Part shown: positions 8,682 to 15,959 of the stretch, piece by piece | How the letters are laid out: every line of letters starts with the position of its first letter | Position numbering within the stretch: the stretch's first letter is position 1 | DNA from: an uncultured Clostridium sp. | Lineage (GTDB): Bacteria; Bacillota; Clostridia; TANB77; CAG-508 | Direction of reading: 5' to 3' | Length of the DNA stretch: 36,913 nucleotides | Assembly: GCA_900553985.1 (NCBI GenBank) | Contig: USFW01000014.1 | Location: forward strand, 1-36,913 | Position numbers and translations under genes: made by a program | The notes under the pieces: model-generated | Database searches by the model: none | Seen by the model: the letters and a program-made list of their open reading frames with translations, nothing else | What the model was told of the DNA's origin: nothing

Positions 8682-9770
8682 ATGAAAAAAGAAAAAATGA
8701 AATTATGGAACAAAATTGTAGTAGCAATTTTAGTAATAATACTTATGGCTATTATAGGTATTATGGCATATAAACTTTATGGACTAATCGATATGGATAA
8801 TAGATTTCAAGCATTTGAAAAAATACCAACAGTAGAAACAAAAGGAAAATTATCTTATGACAAAGAAAAAAACTATGCTAAAGTAGAAGGAATGGACTAT
8901 GTATTTCAAGATGGAATAGGAGTTAAAATAGACTCAATTAATATAACTGACGATACTTTTAAAGCAAATGTTAATTTAAAATTTAATAAAGAAATTGATT
9001 ACAAAATTAATTACAAAATGTTAGATTTTTCATATGCAGTATATGACGAAAATAAAAATATTTATGATATAAGTACAAGAATGCGTATAGATAAAAATGA
9101 AAAATATGATTATAATTGGATTTTTATGGAAAAAGAACTTGGAGTATATGGTAATAAAGGATTAAATAGACCACACTTAGCAAGTAGTAGTGGAAGTGGA
9201 AATATATCAAGTAATGAAAGTGAAAAAATAGCTATTAACGGTATAGAAATTGAGACTAGAGATAAATTTCCAAAGAGTAAAAAAATCTATATTAAAATAT
9301 TTGATATAGGATATTTTGAAGCTAATAAAGGAGAAGATGAAAAATTAAATGTTAAGAATTTTGATTTAAGCAATGCTAAATGGTTATTTGAATTTGATAT
9401 TCCAGATGAAATGAATAAAAGAGAAACTATAAACTTAAAATTAGCAAATGAAATTCCAGGATTAGAAATATCAAAAATAACATTAACAGAAACAAAATTT
9501 GTGATGAATTTTAAATCAGAAGAATACCTAAATCTAATAGCTTCAGGAAAAGATATGGTAGGAGACGAATTTAGAAGAAGATGTGAAGAAATGCTAAATA
9601 TTACAGATGGAGAAGGAAATAAATATCAAGAAGGTAGTGGTGGAACAATAGGAGATGGTGGATATAGTGTATCTTTCAATATTACTAAAAAAGATTTAGC
9701 TAAAAAATTGTTTATTAATTTTAAGGTAGGAGATAAAGAGTATAAGAGTGAATTAATAGAAAGTAAATAA
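8682..9770 (+). CDS. c-di-GMP-regulated, membrane-anchored extracytoplasmic protein of unknown function
   Basis: A 362-aa protein with a short basic N-tail, one membrane helix (about residues 11-31) and a large extracytoplasmic part rich in beta-type alternation, with a Ser/Gly-rich linker near 165-177 (LASSSGSGNISS). The overall look resembles DUF4179/DUF5643-type anchored beta proteins, but I cannot assign it firmly. It is the only gene between the c-di-GMP-I riboswitch and a strong terminator, so its expression should follow c-di-GMP. Such switches in Clostridia often control adhesins, pili and surface proteases, which makes a surface role likely (inference). Confidence 0.85.
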   Translation: MKKEKMKLWNKIVVAILVIILMAIIGIMAYKLYGLIDMDNRFQAFEKIPTVETKGKLSYDKEKNYAKVEGMDYVFQDGIGVKIDSINITDDTFKANVNLKFNKEIDYKINYKMLDFSYAVYDENKNIYDISTRMRIDKNEKYDYNWIFMEKELGVYGNKGLNRPHLASSSGSGNISSNESEKIAINGIEIETRDKFPKSKKIYIKIFDIGYFEANKGEDEKLNVKNFDLSNAKWLFEFDIPDEMNKRETINLKLANEIPGLEISKITLTETKFVMNFKSEEYLNLIASGKDMVGDEFRRRCEEMLNITDGEGNKYQEGSGGTIGDGGYSVSFNITKKDLAKKLFINFKVGDKEYKSELIESK

Positions 9771-9776
9771 AAAGCT

Positions 9777-9810
9777 AAAAAAGATTGTAAAAAAATTTAC
9801 AATCTTTTTT
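9777..9810 (+). terminator. Rho-independent terminator of the riboswitch-controlled gene
   Basis: A perfect 15-bp stem, AAAAAAGATTGTAAA (9777-9791) with TTTACAATCTTTTTT (9796-9810), and a 4-base loop. Confidence 0.9.
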
Positions 9811-9824
9811 TAACTTCAATGAAA

Positions 9825-9845
9825 ACCCCCCAGCTATGCTGGGGG
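9825..9845. repeat. Isolated GC-rich palindrome (C-run, AGC, TAT loop, GCT, G-run)
   Basis: A near-perfect 8-9 bp stem with a three-base loop in otherwise very AT-rich DNA. There is no T run, so it is not a standard terminator. Hairpins of this form are typical of IS200/IS605 ends and REP-type sites, but no transposase gene is present. A remnant or off-site target is possible. Confidence 0.6.
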
Positions 9846-10141
9846 ATAATTATGAAGGTAATCGTAAGGTTAATAGAAATATTGATTATTATAATCTAGA
9901 TATGATAATAGCTGTTCGGATATAGGACAAATTCAAAAAAATAACTAAAATTTTGTCACATATAAAATCATTTTTTAATGGAGGCTATAGTCAAGTTGAG
10001 TATAGCTTATAACTCGCTTATAGCCTACAATTTTATATTTAAAATCTTCATTTTAACTCATTTTTAACCCAATAATTTTAATTTTATATAATATAGTGTA
10101 ATTTTATATAACACACAATAAAACGTTTTTCAAAATTGCAT
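9846..10141. other. Non-coding AT-rich stretch with a nested palindrome
   Basis: I see no gene here. AGGCTATA (9982-9989) pairs with TATAGCCT (10019-10026), and within it GAGTATA pairs with TATAACTC, so an RNA from this stretch could fold into a two-stem hairpin. A repeat unit, TTTTTAACCCA (10061) through TAAAAC (10124), lies at its right side and recurs at 10664-10706. Confidence 0.5.
10109..10124 (+). repeat. Repeat TAACAC-N4-TAAAAC, copy 1
   Basis: The sequence fits TAACACNNNNTAAAAC (N4 = ACAA). It is preceded at 10061-10071 by TTTTTAACCCA. The remaining three copies lie at 10691, 10742 and 10762, next to tRNA-Cys. Confidence 0.6.
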
Positions 10142-10170
10142 TTGACAAAAATTAAAAATCTGTGTATAAT
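10142..10170 (+). promoter_or_regulatory. Consensus promoter of a small RNA
   Basis: TTGACA (10142-10147), 17-bp spacer, TATAAT (10165-10170): perfect consensus on both hexamers, with an A/T-rich upstream stretch. No plus-strand gene follows; a terminator lies about 90 bases downstream. Confidence 0.85.
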
Positions 10171-10176
10171 ATAGAT

Positions 10177-10265
10177 AGAAAATGAGAGCCACAGAAAATG
10201 TGGTTAACACATAAATTGTTATAACAACACATTCCCACTGGTCAAAGCAGAATGTGTTGTTTTTT
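10177..10265 (+). ncRNA. Candidate type I antitoxin small RNA (about 89 nt)
   Basis: The RNA is defined by the consensus promoter upstream and by a terminator hairpin at its end. It has a 5' hairpin CCACA-GAAAA-TGTGG and no open frame with a ribosome site. It is convergent with, and overlaps the 3' end of, the minus-strand peptide gene at 10264-10365. In addition AGCCACA near its 5' end is complementary to TGTGGCT in the peptide mRNA leader. The layout resembles txpA/RatA and bsrG/SR4 of Bacillus. The RNA itself is inferred, not observed. Confidence 0.65.
10224..10265 (+). terminator. Terminator of the small RNA
   Basis: An 11-bp stem, ACAACACATTC (10224-10234) with GAATGTGTTGT (10250-10260), followed by a T run. 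Confidence 0.85.
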
Positions 10266-10365
10266 ATTGTTTATTAGTCCACATTATGTATATAATACAC
10301 AACAAGGCTACGTTTACAGTTAGGGAGAATCCCAAAGCATATATTAAAGTTAATATAAATCCCAT
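10264..10365 (-). CDS. Candidate type I toxin: 33-aa hydrophobic peptide
   Basis: A short frame, ATG at 10365 to TAA at 10264-10266, encoding a peptide that opens MGFILTLIYALGFSLTVNVA and ends IMWTNKQ, that is, one membrane-spanning helix with a short polar, basic tail. It has an unusually strong ribosome site (AAGGAGGTGG). A promoter lies at 10452-10480, leaving a leader of about 80 nt in which ACCAC can pair with GTGGT of the ribosome site. The 3' end meets a convergent small RNA. Size, hydrophobicity, strong site, long structured leader and convergent RNA are the hallmarks of type I toxins, but the peptide matches no family I can name. A longer frame over it (to 10549) has no ribosome site. 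Confidence 0.62.
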   Translation of the reverse strand: MGFILTLIYALGFSLTVNVALLCIIYIMWTNKQ

Positions 10366-10451
10366 AAACAACCACCTCCTTGCTCTCGAATGTATCGAGT
10401 ATTGAAAGTGGTAGCCACAACATATCTGCTATCTCATTTCCTACAATATCT

Positions 10452-10480
10452 ACTATACAATAAATTTTTACATATTTCAA
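10452..10480 (-). promoter_or_regulatory. Promoter of the small peptide gene
   Basis: Minus strand TTGAAA (10480-10475), 17-bp spacer, TATAGT (10457-10452). The predicted start near 10446 leaves a leader of about 80 nt with a CTCGA-TACAT-TCGAG hairpin just ahead of the ribosome site. Confidence 0.65.
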
Positions 10481-10663
10481 GCAAACATCACAAATTTTAC
10501 AATTATTTTTTATTTTCACGAATATTTTATATTCGACAATAAAAATCAAATTTTATGGGCAATTTCAAGGTCAAAAAACGTTGATATGACAACATTTAAG
10601 AAATTATAATTATGATAAAATAGTGAAAAGCAAAAGAAAAAGAGGACTATTTTTTTAACCCAA

Positions 10664-10777
10664 TTTTAACCCAGACACTTTAATTTATTATAACACAGAG
10701 TAAAACAAAAAAATAAAAAATCCCTATTTCTAGGGATTTTCTAACACATTTTAAAACTGTATAACACGTTGTAAAAC
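10664..10777 (+). repeat. Cluster of TAACAC-N4-TAAAAC repeats beside tRNA-Cys
   Basis: Three copies of TAACACNNNNTAAAAC lie at 10691-10706 (AGAG), 10742-10757 (ATTT) and 10762-10777 (GTTG). The last ends 8 bases from the 3' end of tRNA-Cys. TTTTAACCCA at 10664 precedes them, as TTTTTAACCCA at 10061 precedes the distant copy at 10109. The region 10490-10663 holds nothing else I can identify. Confidence 0.6.
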
Positions 10778-10785
10778 TATATTTT

Positions 10786-10860
10786 TGGAGGCGACACCCG
10801 GATTCGAACCGGGGATCAGAGTTTTGCAGACTCGTGCCTTAGCCACTTGGCTATGTCGCC
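10786..10860 (-). tRNA. tRNA-Cys (GCA)
   Basis: Minus strand: acceptor GGCGACA pairs with TGTCGCC, discriminator T, encoded CCA. The anticodon loop CTGCAAA gives GCA, and the T arm is GGTTCGAATCC. The U at position 73 is the expected identity base for tRNA-Cys. It is transcribed after tRNA-Gly from the promoter near 11023-11051. Confidence 0.97.
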
Positions 10861-10929
10861 GTATCTAATTAATTATATGCAAAGACTTAATTAATAGTAC
10901 CAAAATAGAAAAATATTAAAAAATCTATA

Positions 10930-11005
10930 TGGAGCGGGAAACGGGGCTCAAACCCGCGACCTCTGCCTTGGCAAGGCAGCGCTCTATCAACTGAGCTATT
11001 CCCGC
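10930..11005 (-). tRNA. tRNA-Gly (GCC)
   Basis: Minus strand: GCGGGAA acceptor pairs with TTCCCGC, TAGCTCAGTTGATAGAG D arm, anticodon loop TTGCCAA giving GCC, GGTTTGAGCCC T arm, encoded CCA. It is first in a two-tRNA unit with tRNA-Cys. Confidence 0.97.
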
Positions 11006-11022
11006 ATAATTAAGCAATTATT

Positions 11023-11051
11023 ATGATACCAAATAATAGGGCTATTGTCAA
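11023..11051 (-). promoter_or_regulatory. Promoter of the tRNA-Gly/tRNA-Cys unit
   Basis: Minus strand TTGACA (11051-11046), 17-bp spacer, TATCAT (11028-11023), ending about 18 bases before the tRNA-Gly 5' end. Confidence 0.8.
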
Positions 11052-11290
11052 GTAGTATTAAAAGCTTTTTTAAAATTCTCATGTAAGTTTGTCAAACATA
11101 TATTACATTTTTTTGAAATTTCCTTAGTTATCTATGTTGCTTAAGATTTTAAAATTTAGTATTTATGATTTCAATATAAAACAAGGAAAAGTGATATAAA
11201 AAATATTTTTACAGGTTAACTGTATATTTTAGAATTCCCTAATTTGCATAAAATACTTAAAAATACAAATACTTATATAAAGGTGATTTC

Positions 11291-12163
11291 ATGAACAATA
11301 TAAAACACATTGAAGAAAAATACAATATAAAAAAGCAAATAGCAGAAATATTTGGAACAATATTAGGCTCATTTGTAATATCAATAGGTATATCATTATT
11401 TTTGTTACCAAATCAATTATCTTCAGGAGGAATTGCTGGAATAGGAACAATAATATATTACCTGTTAAAAATACCAATGGGAACAACAATAATATTATTA
11501 AATATTCCATTGTTTTTAATTTCAATATTAAAAATCGGAAAAAGTTTTTTTGTAAAATCATTAATAGGAACAATATCATTATCAACTTTTATCGATTGCT
11601 TAGATAAATTTAAACCACTAACACAAGATAGATTTTTAGCATGTATATATGGAGGAATAATAATAGGAGTAGGGACGGCTATTATATTAAAAGTAAATAG
11701 TTCAACAGGAGGAACAGACATGGTAACATATATAGCCAAAAAATATAAACCAAGTATTAGAACAGGAAATATAATTGTTATAATAGATATTATAATAGTA
11801 ACATTAAATATGTTTTTTTTCAGAGAAATAGAAATTGGATTATATTCAGGGATTGCAATTTATTTAATGGGAAAAATAATAGATATATTATTTGAAGGAA
11901 TAGATTTTACAAAACTCATTTTTATAGTATCTAAAAAAAGCGAAGAAATAGCCGAAAAAATAGGGAAATCAATAGAAAGAGGAACAACAGGAATATATGG
12001 AAAAGGAATGTACACAAATGAAGAAATATTAATATTAATGTGTGCAGTAACAAGAAGAGATGTATCAAAAGTAACAGAAATAGCAAAAAAAATTGACAAA
12101 AATAGCTTTATAATAATAACAAATTCAAGAGAAGTATTAGGACAAGGATTTAAAAGAGCATAA
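11291..12163 (+). CDS. YitT family membrane protein
   Basis: A 290-aa membrane protein with about five or six hydrophobic segments in the first 200 residues and a soluble C-terminal domain (about 215-290) of the DUF2179 type. Family features include the LFLLPNQLSSGGIAGIG loop after the first helix, SSTGGTDMVTYI near residue 140 and the ending GQGFKRA. The cellular role of YitT proteins is not settled. The ATG has an AAAGGTGA site. The 285 bases before it are AT-rich with the tRNA promoter on the other strand; I see no clear promoter for this gene. Confidence 0.93.
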   Translation: MNNIKHIEEKYNIKKQIAEIFGTILGSFVISIGISLFLLPNQLSSGGIAGIGTIIYYLLKIPMGTTIILLNIPLFLISILKIGKSFFVKSLIGTISLSTFIDCLDKFKPLTQDRFLACIYGGIIIGVGTAIILKVNSSTGGTDMVTYIAKKYKPSIRTGNIIVIIDIIIVTLNMFFFREIEIGLYSGIAIYLMGKIIDILFEGIDFTKLIFIVSKKSEEIAEKIGKSIERGTTGIYGKGMYTNEEILILMCAVTRRDVSKVTEIAKKIDKNSFIIITNSREVLGQGFKRA

Positions 12164-12450
12164 AAGACAAGATTTTTACAAAAGTAAAGAGTAAAATTAC
12201 AGTAGAAATATACACAAACTAACAAAAATATAGTATAATTACAATTAGTAAAAAAATAAAAACTATCCAAACTTATAACTCACTTAAAATATATAAAGTA
12301 AATAAAACAATAATAGTAATATTAAATAAATAATAAAAAATAAAAAATAAAAATTATCTAGTATTATGTTTGAGAAAAATACAAATTAAGTAATTAGGAA
12401 TAAAAAGTTATCTGTGTTAATATATGCCTGAGAAAGGAATTGAAGTAAAT

Positions 12451-13320
12451 ATGAAAGAACAAAAATATATAATAGAAAGTCCCAATTCATTTGAATTAAA
12501 AGACATATTTGACTGTGGACAATGTTTTAGATGGAATAAAGAAAATGATGATAGTTATACTGGAATATGGAAAAATAATGTAGTAAATGTGAAAAAAGAA
12601 AATGATACTATCATTTTTACAGGAGTTAGTAGTGCTGAAAATTTTGAAGAAGAAATAAACAAATATTTTGACATGAATAGAGATTATGAAGAAATAAAAG
12701 AAAAATTATCAAAGATAGATGAAAATATGAAAACAAGTATAGAATATGGAAAAGGAATAAGAATTCTAAATCAAGAATTATGGGAAACAATAATTTCTTT
12801 CATAATTTCAGCTAATAATAATATTCCTAGAATAAAAGGAATAATAGAAAGACTATCAAAAAATTATGGAAAGAAAATTGAATGGAACGGAAAAGAATAT
12901 TATACATTTCCAACACCAGAAGAACTAAAAAATGTAACAGTCGAAGAATATAGAAGTTTAGGATTAGGATTTAGAGATATACGATTATATGAAACTACAA
13001 AAATGATATTAGATAAAGAAGTTGATTTAGAAAAATTACAAAATAATTCAGACACCATAGAGGTAAGAGATAAACTTTTAACATTATCAGGAGTAGGTCC
13101 AAAAGTTGCAGACTGTATTTTGTTATTTTCAACCCTAAAAAGATTTGAAGTATTTCCAATAGATGTTTGGGTAAGAAGAGTTATGAATGATTTATACATA
13201 AAAAATGAAGATGAAAACAAAGTAAGCAAAAAACAAATTGAAAATTTAGCAAAAGAAAAGTTTGGAGATTTAGCAGGTCTTGCACAACAATATTTATTTT
13301 ATTGGAGAAGAGAAGCATAA
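12451..13320 (+). CDS. ogg: 8-oxoguanine DNA glycosylase / AP lyase (Ogg type)
   Basis: A base-excision repair enzyme that removes 8-oxoguanine. It has an N-terminal Ogg domain (DIFDCGQCFRW near residue 20) and a helix-hairpin-helix GPD fold with LSGVGPKVADC (about 212-222). The lysine in that motif (about 217) matches the catalytic lysine, and the aspartate in FPIDVW (about 237) the second catalytic residue. The start is placed at ATG 12451 because AAAGGAA lies about 11 bases upstream; the earlier in-frame ATG at 12424 has no ribosome site. Total 289 aa. The 12164-12450 gap is low-complexity AT-rich DNA. Confidence 0.93.
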   Translation: MKEQKYIIESPNSFELKDIFDCGQCFRWNKENDDSYTGIWKNNVVNVKKENDTIIFTGVSSAENFEEEINKYFDMNRDYEEIKEKLSKIDENMKTSIEYGKGIRILNQELWETIISFIISANNNIPRIKGIIERLSKNYGKKIEWNGKEYYTFPTPEELKNVTVEEYRSLGLGFRDIRLYETTKMILDKEVDLEKLQNNSDTIEVRDKLLTLSGVGPKVADCILLFSTLKRFEVFPIDVWVRRVMNDLYIKNEDENKVSKKQIENLAKEKFGDLAGLAQQYLFYWRREA

Positions 13321-13421
13321 TTAAAGTAAAAAAGCTATAAAATAAAGAATTTAAGGATAACTTATATTGTTGTATACTAAAAAGTTATATATGTAGATAA
13401 AATAAAAGCAGTTTTGCTATG

Positions 13422-13460
13422 AAAAAAGATAAATGGATTTAAATTCATTTATCTTTTTTT
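13422..13460. terminator. Bidirectional terminator between ogg and the XRE gene
   Basis: AAAAAAGATAAATGGATTT (13422-13440) pairs with 13441-13459 almost perfectly, with A and T runs on either side, so it can end both converging transcripts. The XRE stop codon lies inside it. Confidence 0.85.
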
Positions 13461-13663
13461 TCATCATTAAGTACTAAATGTCTTAAATGGTTGAAAATTT
13501 CTTTATCTGTCATATCTAAAGAAGTAACAATTTTAGCATAACTATCTACTCTAGGAATAGTTAAATCATTCTCAATTCTAAAGATGGTCTTTCTATCTAA
13601 TCCAGTTAATTCAGATAGTTTCTCTTGTGTAATATTTGCTCTTTTTCTATATTCTTGTAACAT
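13445..13663 (-). CDS. XRE-family transcriptional regulator
   Basis: A 72-aa protein made of a single Cro/C1-type helix-turn-helix: LQEYRKRANITQEKLSELTG with the recognition helix LDRKTIFRIENDLTIPR, then two short helices. The start at 13663 has GTGAAGGTG about 6 bases upstream; a longer reading to 13831 lacks a site and would run into the promoter of the divergent gene. It is divergent from the leucine-rich-repeat gene 132 bases away, and probably controls it or itself. A palindrome GGCAT-AA-ATGCC lies between them. Confidence 0.9.
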   Translation of the reverse strand: MLQEYRKRANITQEKLSELTGLDRKTIFRIENDLTIPRVDSYAKIVTSLDMTDKEIFNHLRHLVLNDEKKDK

Positions 13664-13725
13664 AAATTCACCTTCACAAACTAATCTATAATAAAATATT
13701 TTATAATAAAAACGAATACAAGTCA

Positions 13726-13779
13726 TTGACATATATGCCCCATTAGTGATATAATCCTTGTGAAAGAGGCATAAATGCC
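13726..13779 (+). promoter_or_regulatory. Promoter and possible operator of the pilin-like LRR gene
   Basis: TTGACA (13726-13731), 18-bp spacer, TATAAT (13750-13755). The palindrome GGCAT-AA-ATGCC (13768-13779) lies just after the predicted transcript start and before the ribosome site. A half-match ATATGCC lies within the spacer, which suggests a binding site for the divergent XRE regulator (inference). Confidence 0.7.
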
Positions 13780-13797
13780 ACAGAAAGGGAACTAATG

Positions 13798-15861
13798 ATG
13801 AATTTAAAGAAAAAAGAAAGAGGTATAACACTCATAGCTCTCGTAATAACAATTATAGTATTATTAATCTTAGCAGGTGTATCCATAGGAATGTTAATGG
13901 GAGATAAAGGAATATTAAATGGAGTAAATGATTCAAAAATAGAAACAGCTATAGGGACAGTAAAAGAACAAATAGGACTATATCAATTAGAAAATCGAAT
14001 AGAGGAAAAAGAAGTAACACCAGAGACATTATTAGTAGAAGGAAAAGTATCAAGAACAGTACAAACAGGGGAAAATGATAAATATTATATGTACTATGCA
14101 CTAAAAGATAATTCATTTGAAGGAATGCAAGGATTAGGAAAAGGAAATCTACAAAGTTTAAAAGATATATTTTTAATTGATGATAACTTAAACATAAAAT
14201 ATATAGCAAGTAATGGAAAAGAATATGGAGATAAAATAAAAGAGAAAATACTAGAAGATGAAACAGAAATAAGATTTTCAAGCAAAGGTTTTAGCGAGTA
14301 TATTTCAAAAATTTCAGGAGTAAAAGAAGATGAAATGAAGTTTAAATGGATGAAAAATCAAACAAGTTTAGTAATATCAGACCCAGAAGTTGACAGTTTA
14401 CAAGACTTAGTATTTTTTCCAAATTTACTTAGCTTACAAATAGGAAATGACTTTAGTGGCAAAACAGTACCTAATATTACTTCTTTAGATGGAATAGAAA
14501 ATTGTAAAAAACTAACAAGTATTATGGTTGTTCAAGGAAATAGTAAAGATTATACGGCAATAAGATATTTAACAAATTTAAATTCTTTTTATAAATATGG
14601 AAAAGATGATTATGAAAATATAATAGAAAATTTAAAATTTTGTAAGAATTTAAAAACATTAACACTAAGAGCAACATATATGAATGATATGGGCTTAATA
14701 ACAGAACTTAAAAATTTAACTACTTTAAATTTAAGTAATAATAATATAAAAGAGATAAAAGGTTTAGGAAGTATGACCAACCTTGAAACTCTTGATTTAT
14801 CAAGTAATCAAATAGAAGAAGTAAATGGACTAGAGAACTTGAAAAAATTAAAAATTTTAAGTTTAAGTTCAAATAAAATTATTGATATAACACCGCTTAG
14901 TGAAAATGAAGAATTAATTGCATTAGACTTAAAATATAATCCAAATTTAGATGGAAATAGAGAAAATTATACAGGAAAAAGATTAGAAGCATTAAATAAA
15001 ATAGGACAAATATTAGAAAAAGAAGGAGGAAAAATTTTTTTAGATATTAATAAATTAAAATTATTTAGTAATTATAAGATTTTAAGTTTAATGAACCAAA
15101 AACTTACAACATTAGAGCCTTTAGAAGGATTAACTGAATTAACTAAATTAGAGTTACCTTATAACCAATTAACATTAGAAGATGAAAAGTCTCAGAATAT
15201 TTTAAAAAGCATGACTAATTTGACGGAATTGAACTTAGGTGAAAATAATATAAATGATGTAAAAGTAATTAATTCACTAAATAATTTAAAAGTATTAAAT
15301 TTACAAGGAAAAAATCATAATATAAATCTAGTAGAGATAGAGGATATAATTTCTAATTTAGAAGATTTAAAAGTATCAACAAAAGACTTAAAAACTATAA
15401 TAAATTGTAATGCTGATAAAATAATACGATTAAAGATACCTAATTCTAGTTTAACAGAAATTCCTGTTTTAACTAAATTTAGCAAATTAGAAGAACTAAG
15501 TTTGCATGGTAATCCAAAGATTGAAAATTATAATAAAATTTTAGAATTAAGTAGTTTAAAGAAATTAACATTAACAAATAACGATTTACATGGTAAAAAA
15601 TTAGATTTTTCTCAACTTAAAAATCTTGAAACATTAAATTTATACAATAATAATTTATGGACAGAAGACATAGAAAATTTAAAAACATTGAAAAATAATA
15701 AGAATTTAACAATAAATTTATCTAACAACTCAATAATAGATGCAACAGCTTTATTAGAATTAAGTCCAGAAACAAAAATAAATTTGACAGTAAATATAAA
15801 TTTATCTCAAGATTCAAAAGAAAAATTAAGAGAAAGATTTGGAAAGAATGTAATTTTTTAA
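13798..15861 (+). CDS. Leucine-rich-repeat surface protein with a prepilin-like N-terminal leader
   Basis: The N-terminus, a lysine-rich stretch then RGITLIALVITIIVLLILAG, is a type III signal of the type IV pilin class: cleavage by prepilin peptidase after the glycine and a hydrophobic helix behind it. The glutamate usually at mature position 5 is absent (alanine here), a pattern common in Clostridia. A linker of about 150 residues follows, then about 10-12 leucine-rich repeats from about residue 190 to the end, of the LxxLxLxxNxI type (LETLDLSSNQIEEVNGLENL). There is no anchor at the C-terminus. The start at ATG 13798 rather than 13795 gives better spacing (8 bases) to AAAGGG. Total 687 aa. 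Target unknown. Confidence 0.88.
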   Translation: MNLKKKERGITLIALVITIIVLLILAGVSIGMLMGDKGILNGVNDSKIETAIGTVKEQIGLYQLENRIEEKEVTPETLLVEGKVSRTVQTGENDKYYMYYALKDNSFEGMQGLGKGNLQSLKDIFLIDDNLNIKYIASNGKEYGDKIKEKILEDETEIRFSSKGFSEYISKISGVKEDEMKFKWMKNQTSLVISDPEVDSLQDLVFFPNLLSLQIGNDFSGKTVPNITSLDGIENCKKLTSIMVVQGNSKDYTAIRYLTNLNSFYKYGKDDYENIIENLKFCKNLKTLTLRATYMNDMGLITELKNLTTLNLSNNNIKEIKGLGSMTNLETLDLSSNQIEEVNGLENLKKLKILSLSSNKIIDITPLSENEELIALDLKYNPNLDGNRENYTGKRLEALNKIGQILEKEGGKIFLDINKLKLFSNYKILSLMNQKLTTLEPLEGLTELTKLELPYNQLTLEDEKSQNILKSMTNLTELNLGENNINDVKVINSLNNLKVLNLQGKNHNINLVEIEDIISNLEDLKVSTKDLKTIINCNADKIIRLKIPNSSLTEIPVLTKFSKLEELSLHGNPKIENYNKILELSSLKKLTLTNNDLHGKKLDFSQLKNLETLNLYNNNLWTEDIENLKTLKNNKNLTINLSNNSIIDATALLELSPETKINLTVNINLSQDSKEKLRERFGKNVIF

Positions 15862-15879
15862 ATATATAATTATAACCAT

Positions 15880-15909
15880 AAATAGCAGGTTTTACTTGCT
15901 ATTTTCTTT
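15880..15909 (+). terminator. Terminator after the LRR gene
   Basis: AATAGCAGG (15881-15889) and CTTGCTATT (15895-15903) form a 9-bp stem with one mismatch and a T-rich tail. Moderate strength. Confidence 0.65.
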
Positions 15910-15959
15910 ATTCTATTATAAAATAACTATCAATAAAAATCACTAATTAGGAGAAAATT

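Noticed and set aside
9840..9900. An IS200-type transposase start right after the GC-rich palindrome
   Set aside because: The ATG after it (ATGAAGGTAATCG) runs into a stop within a few codons, and no transposase motif appears in any frame.
10274..10549. A 91-codon minus-strand reading over the toxin region
   Set aside because: No ribosome site at its ATG, odd composition, and it overlaps the promoter and leader of the 33-aa peptide, which has a very strong site.
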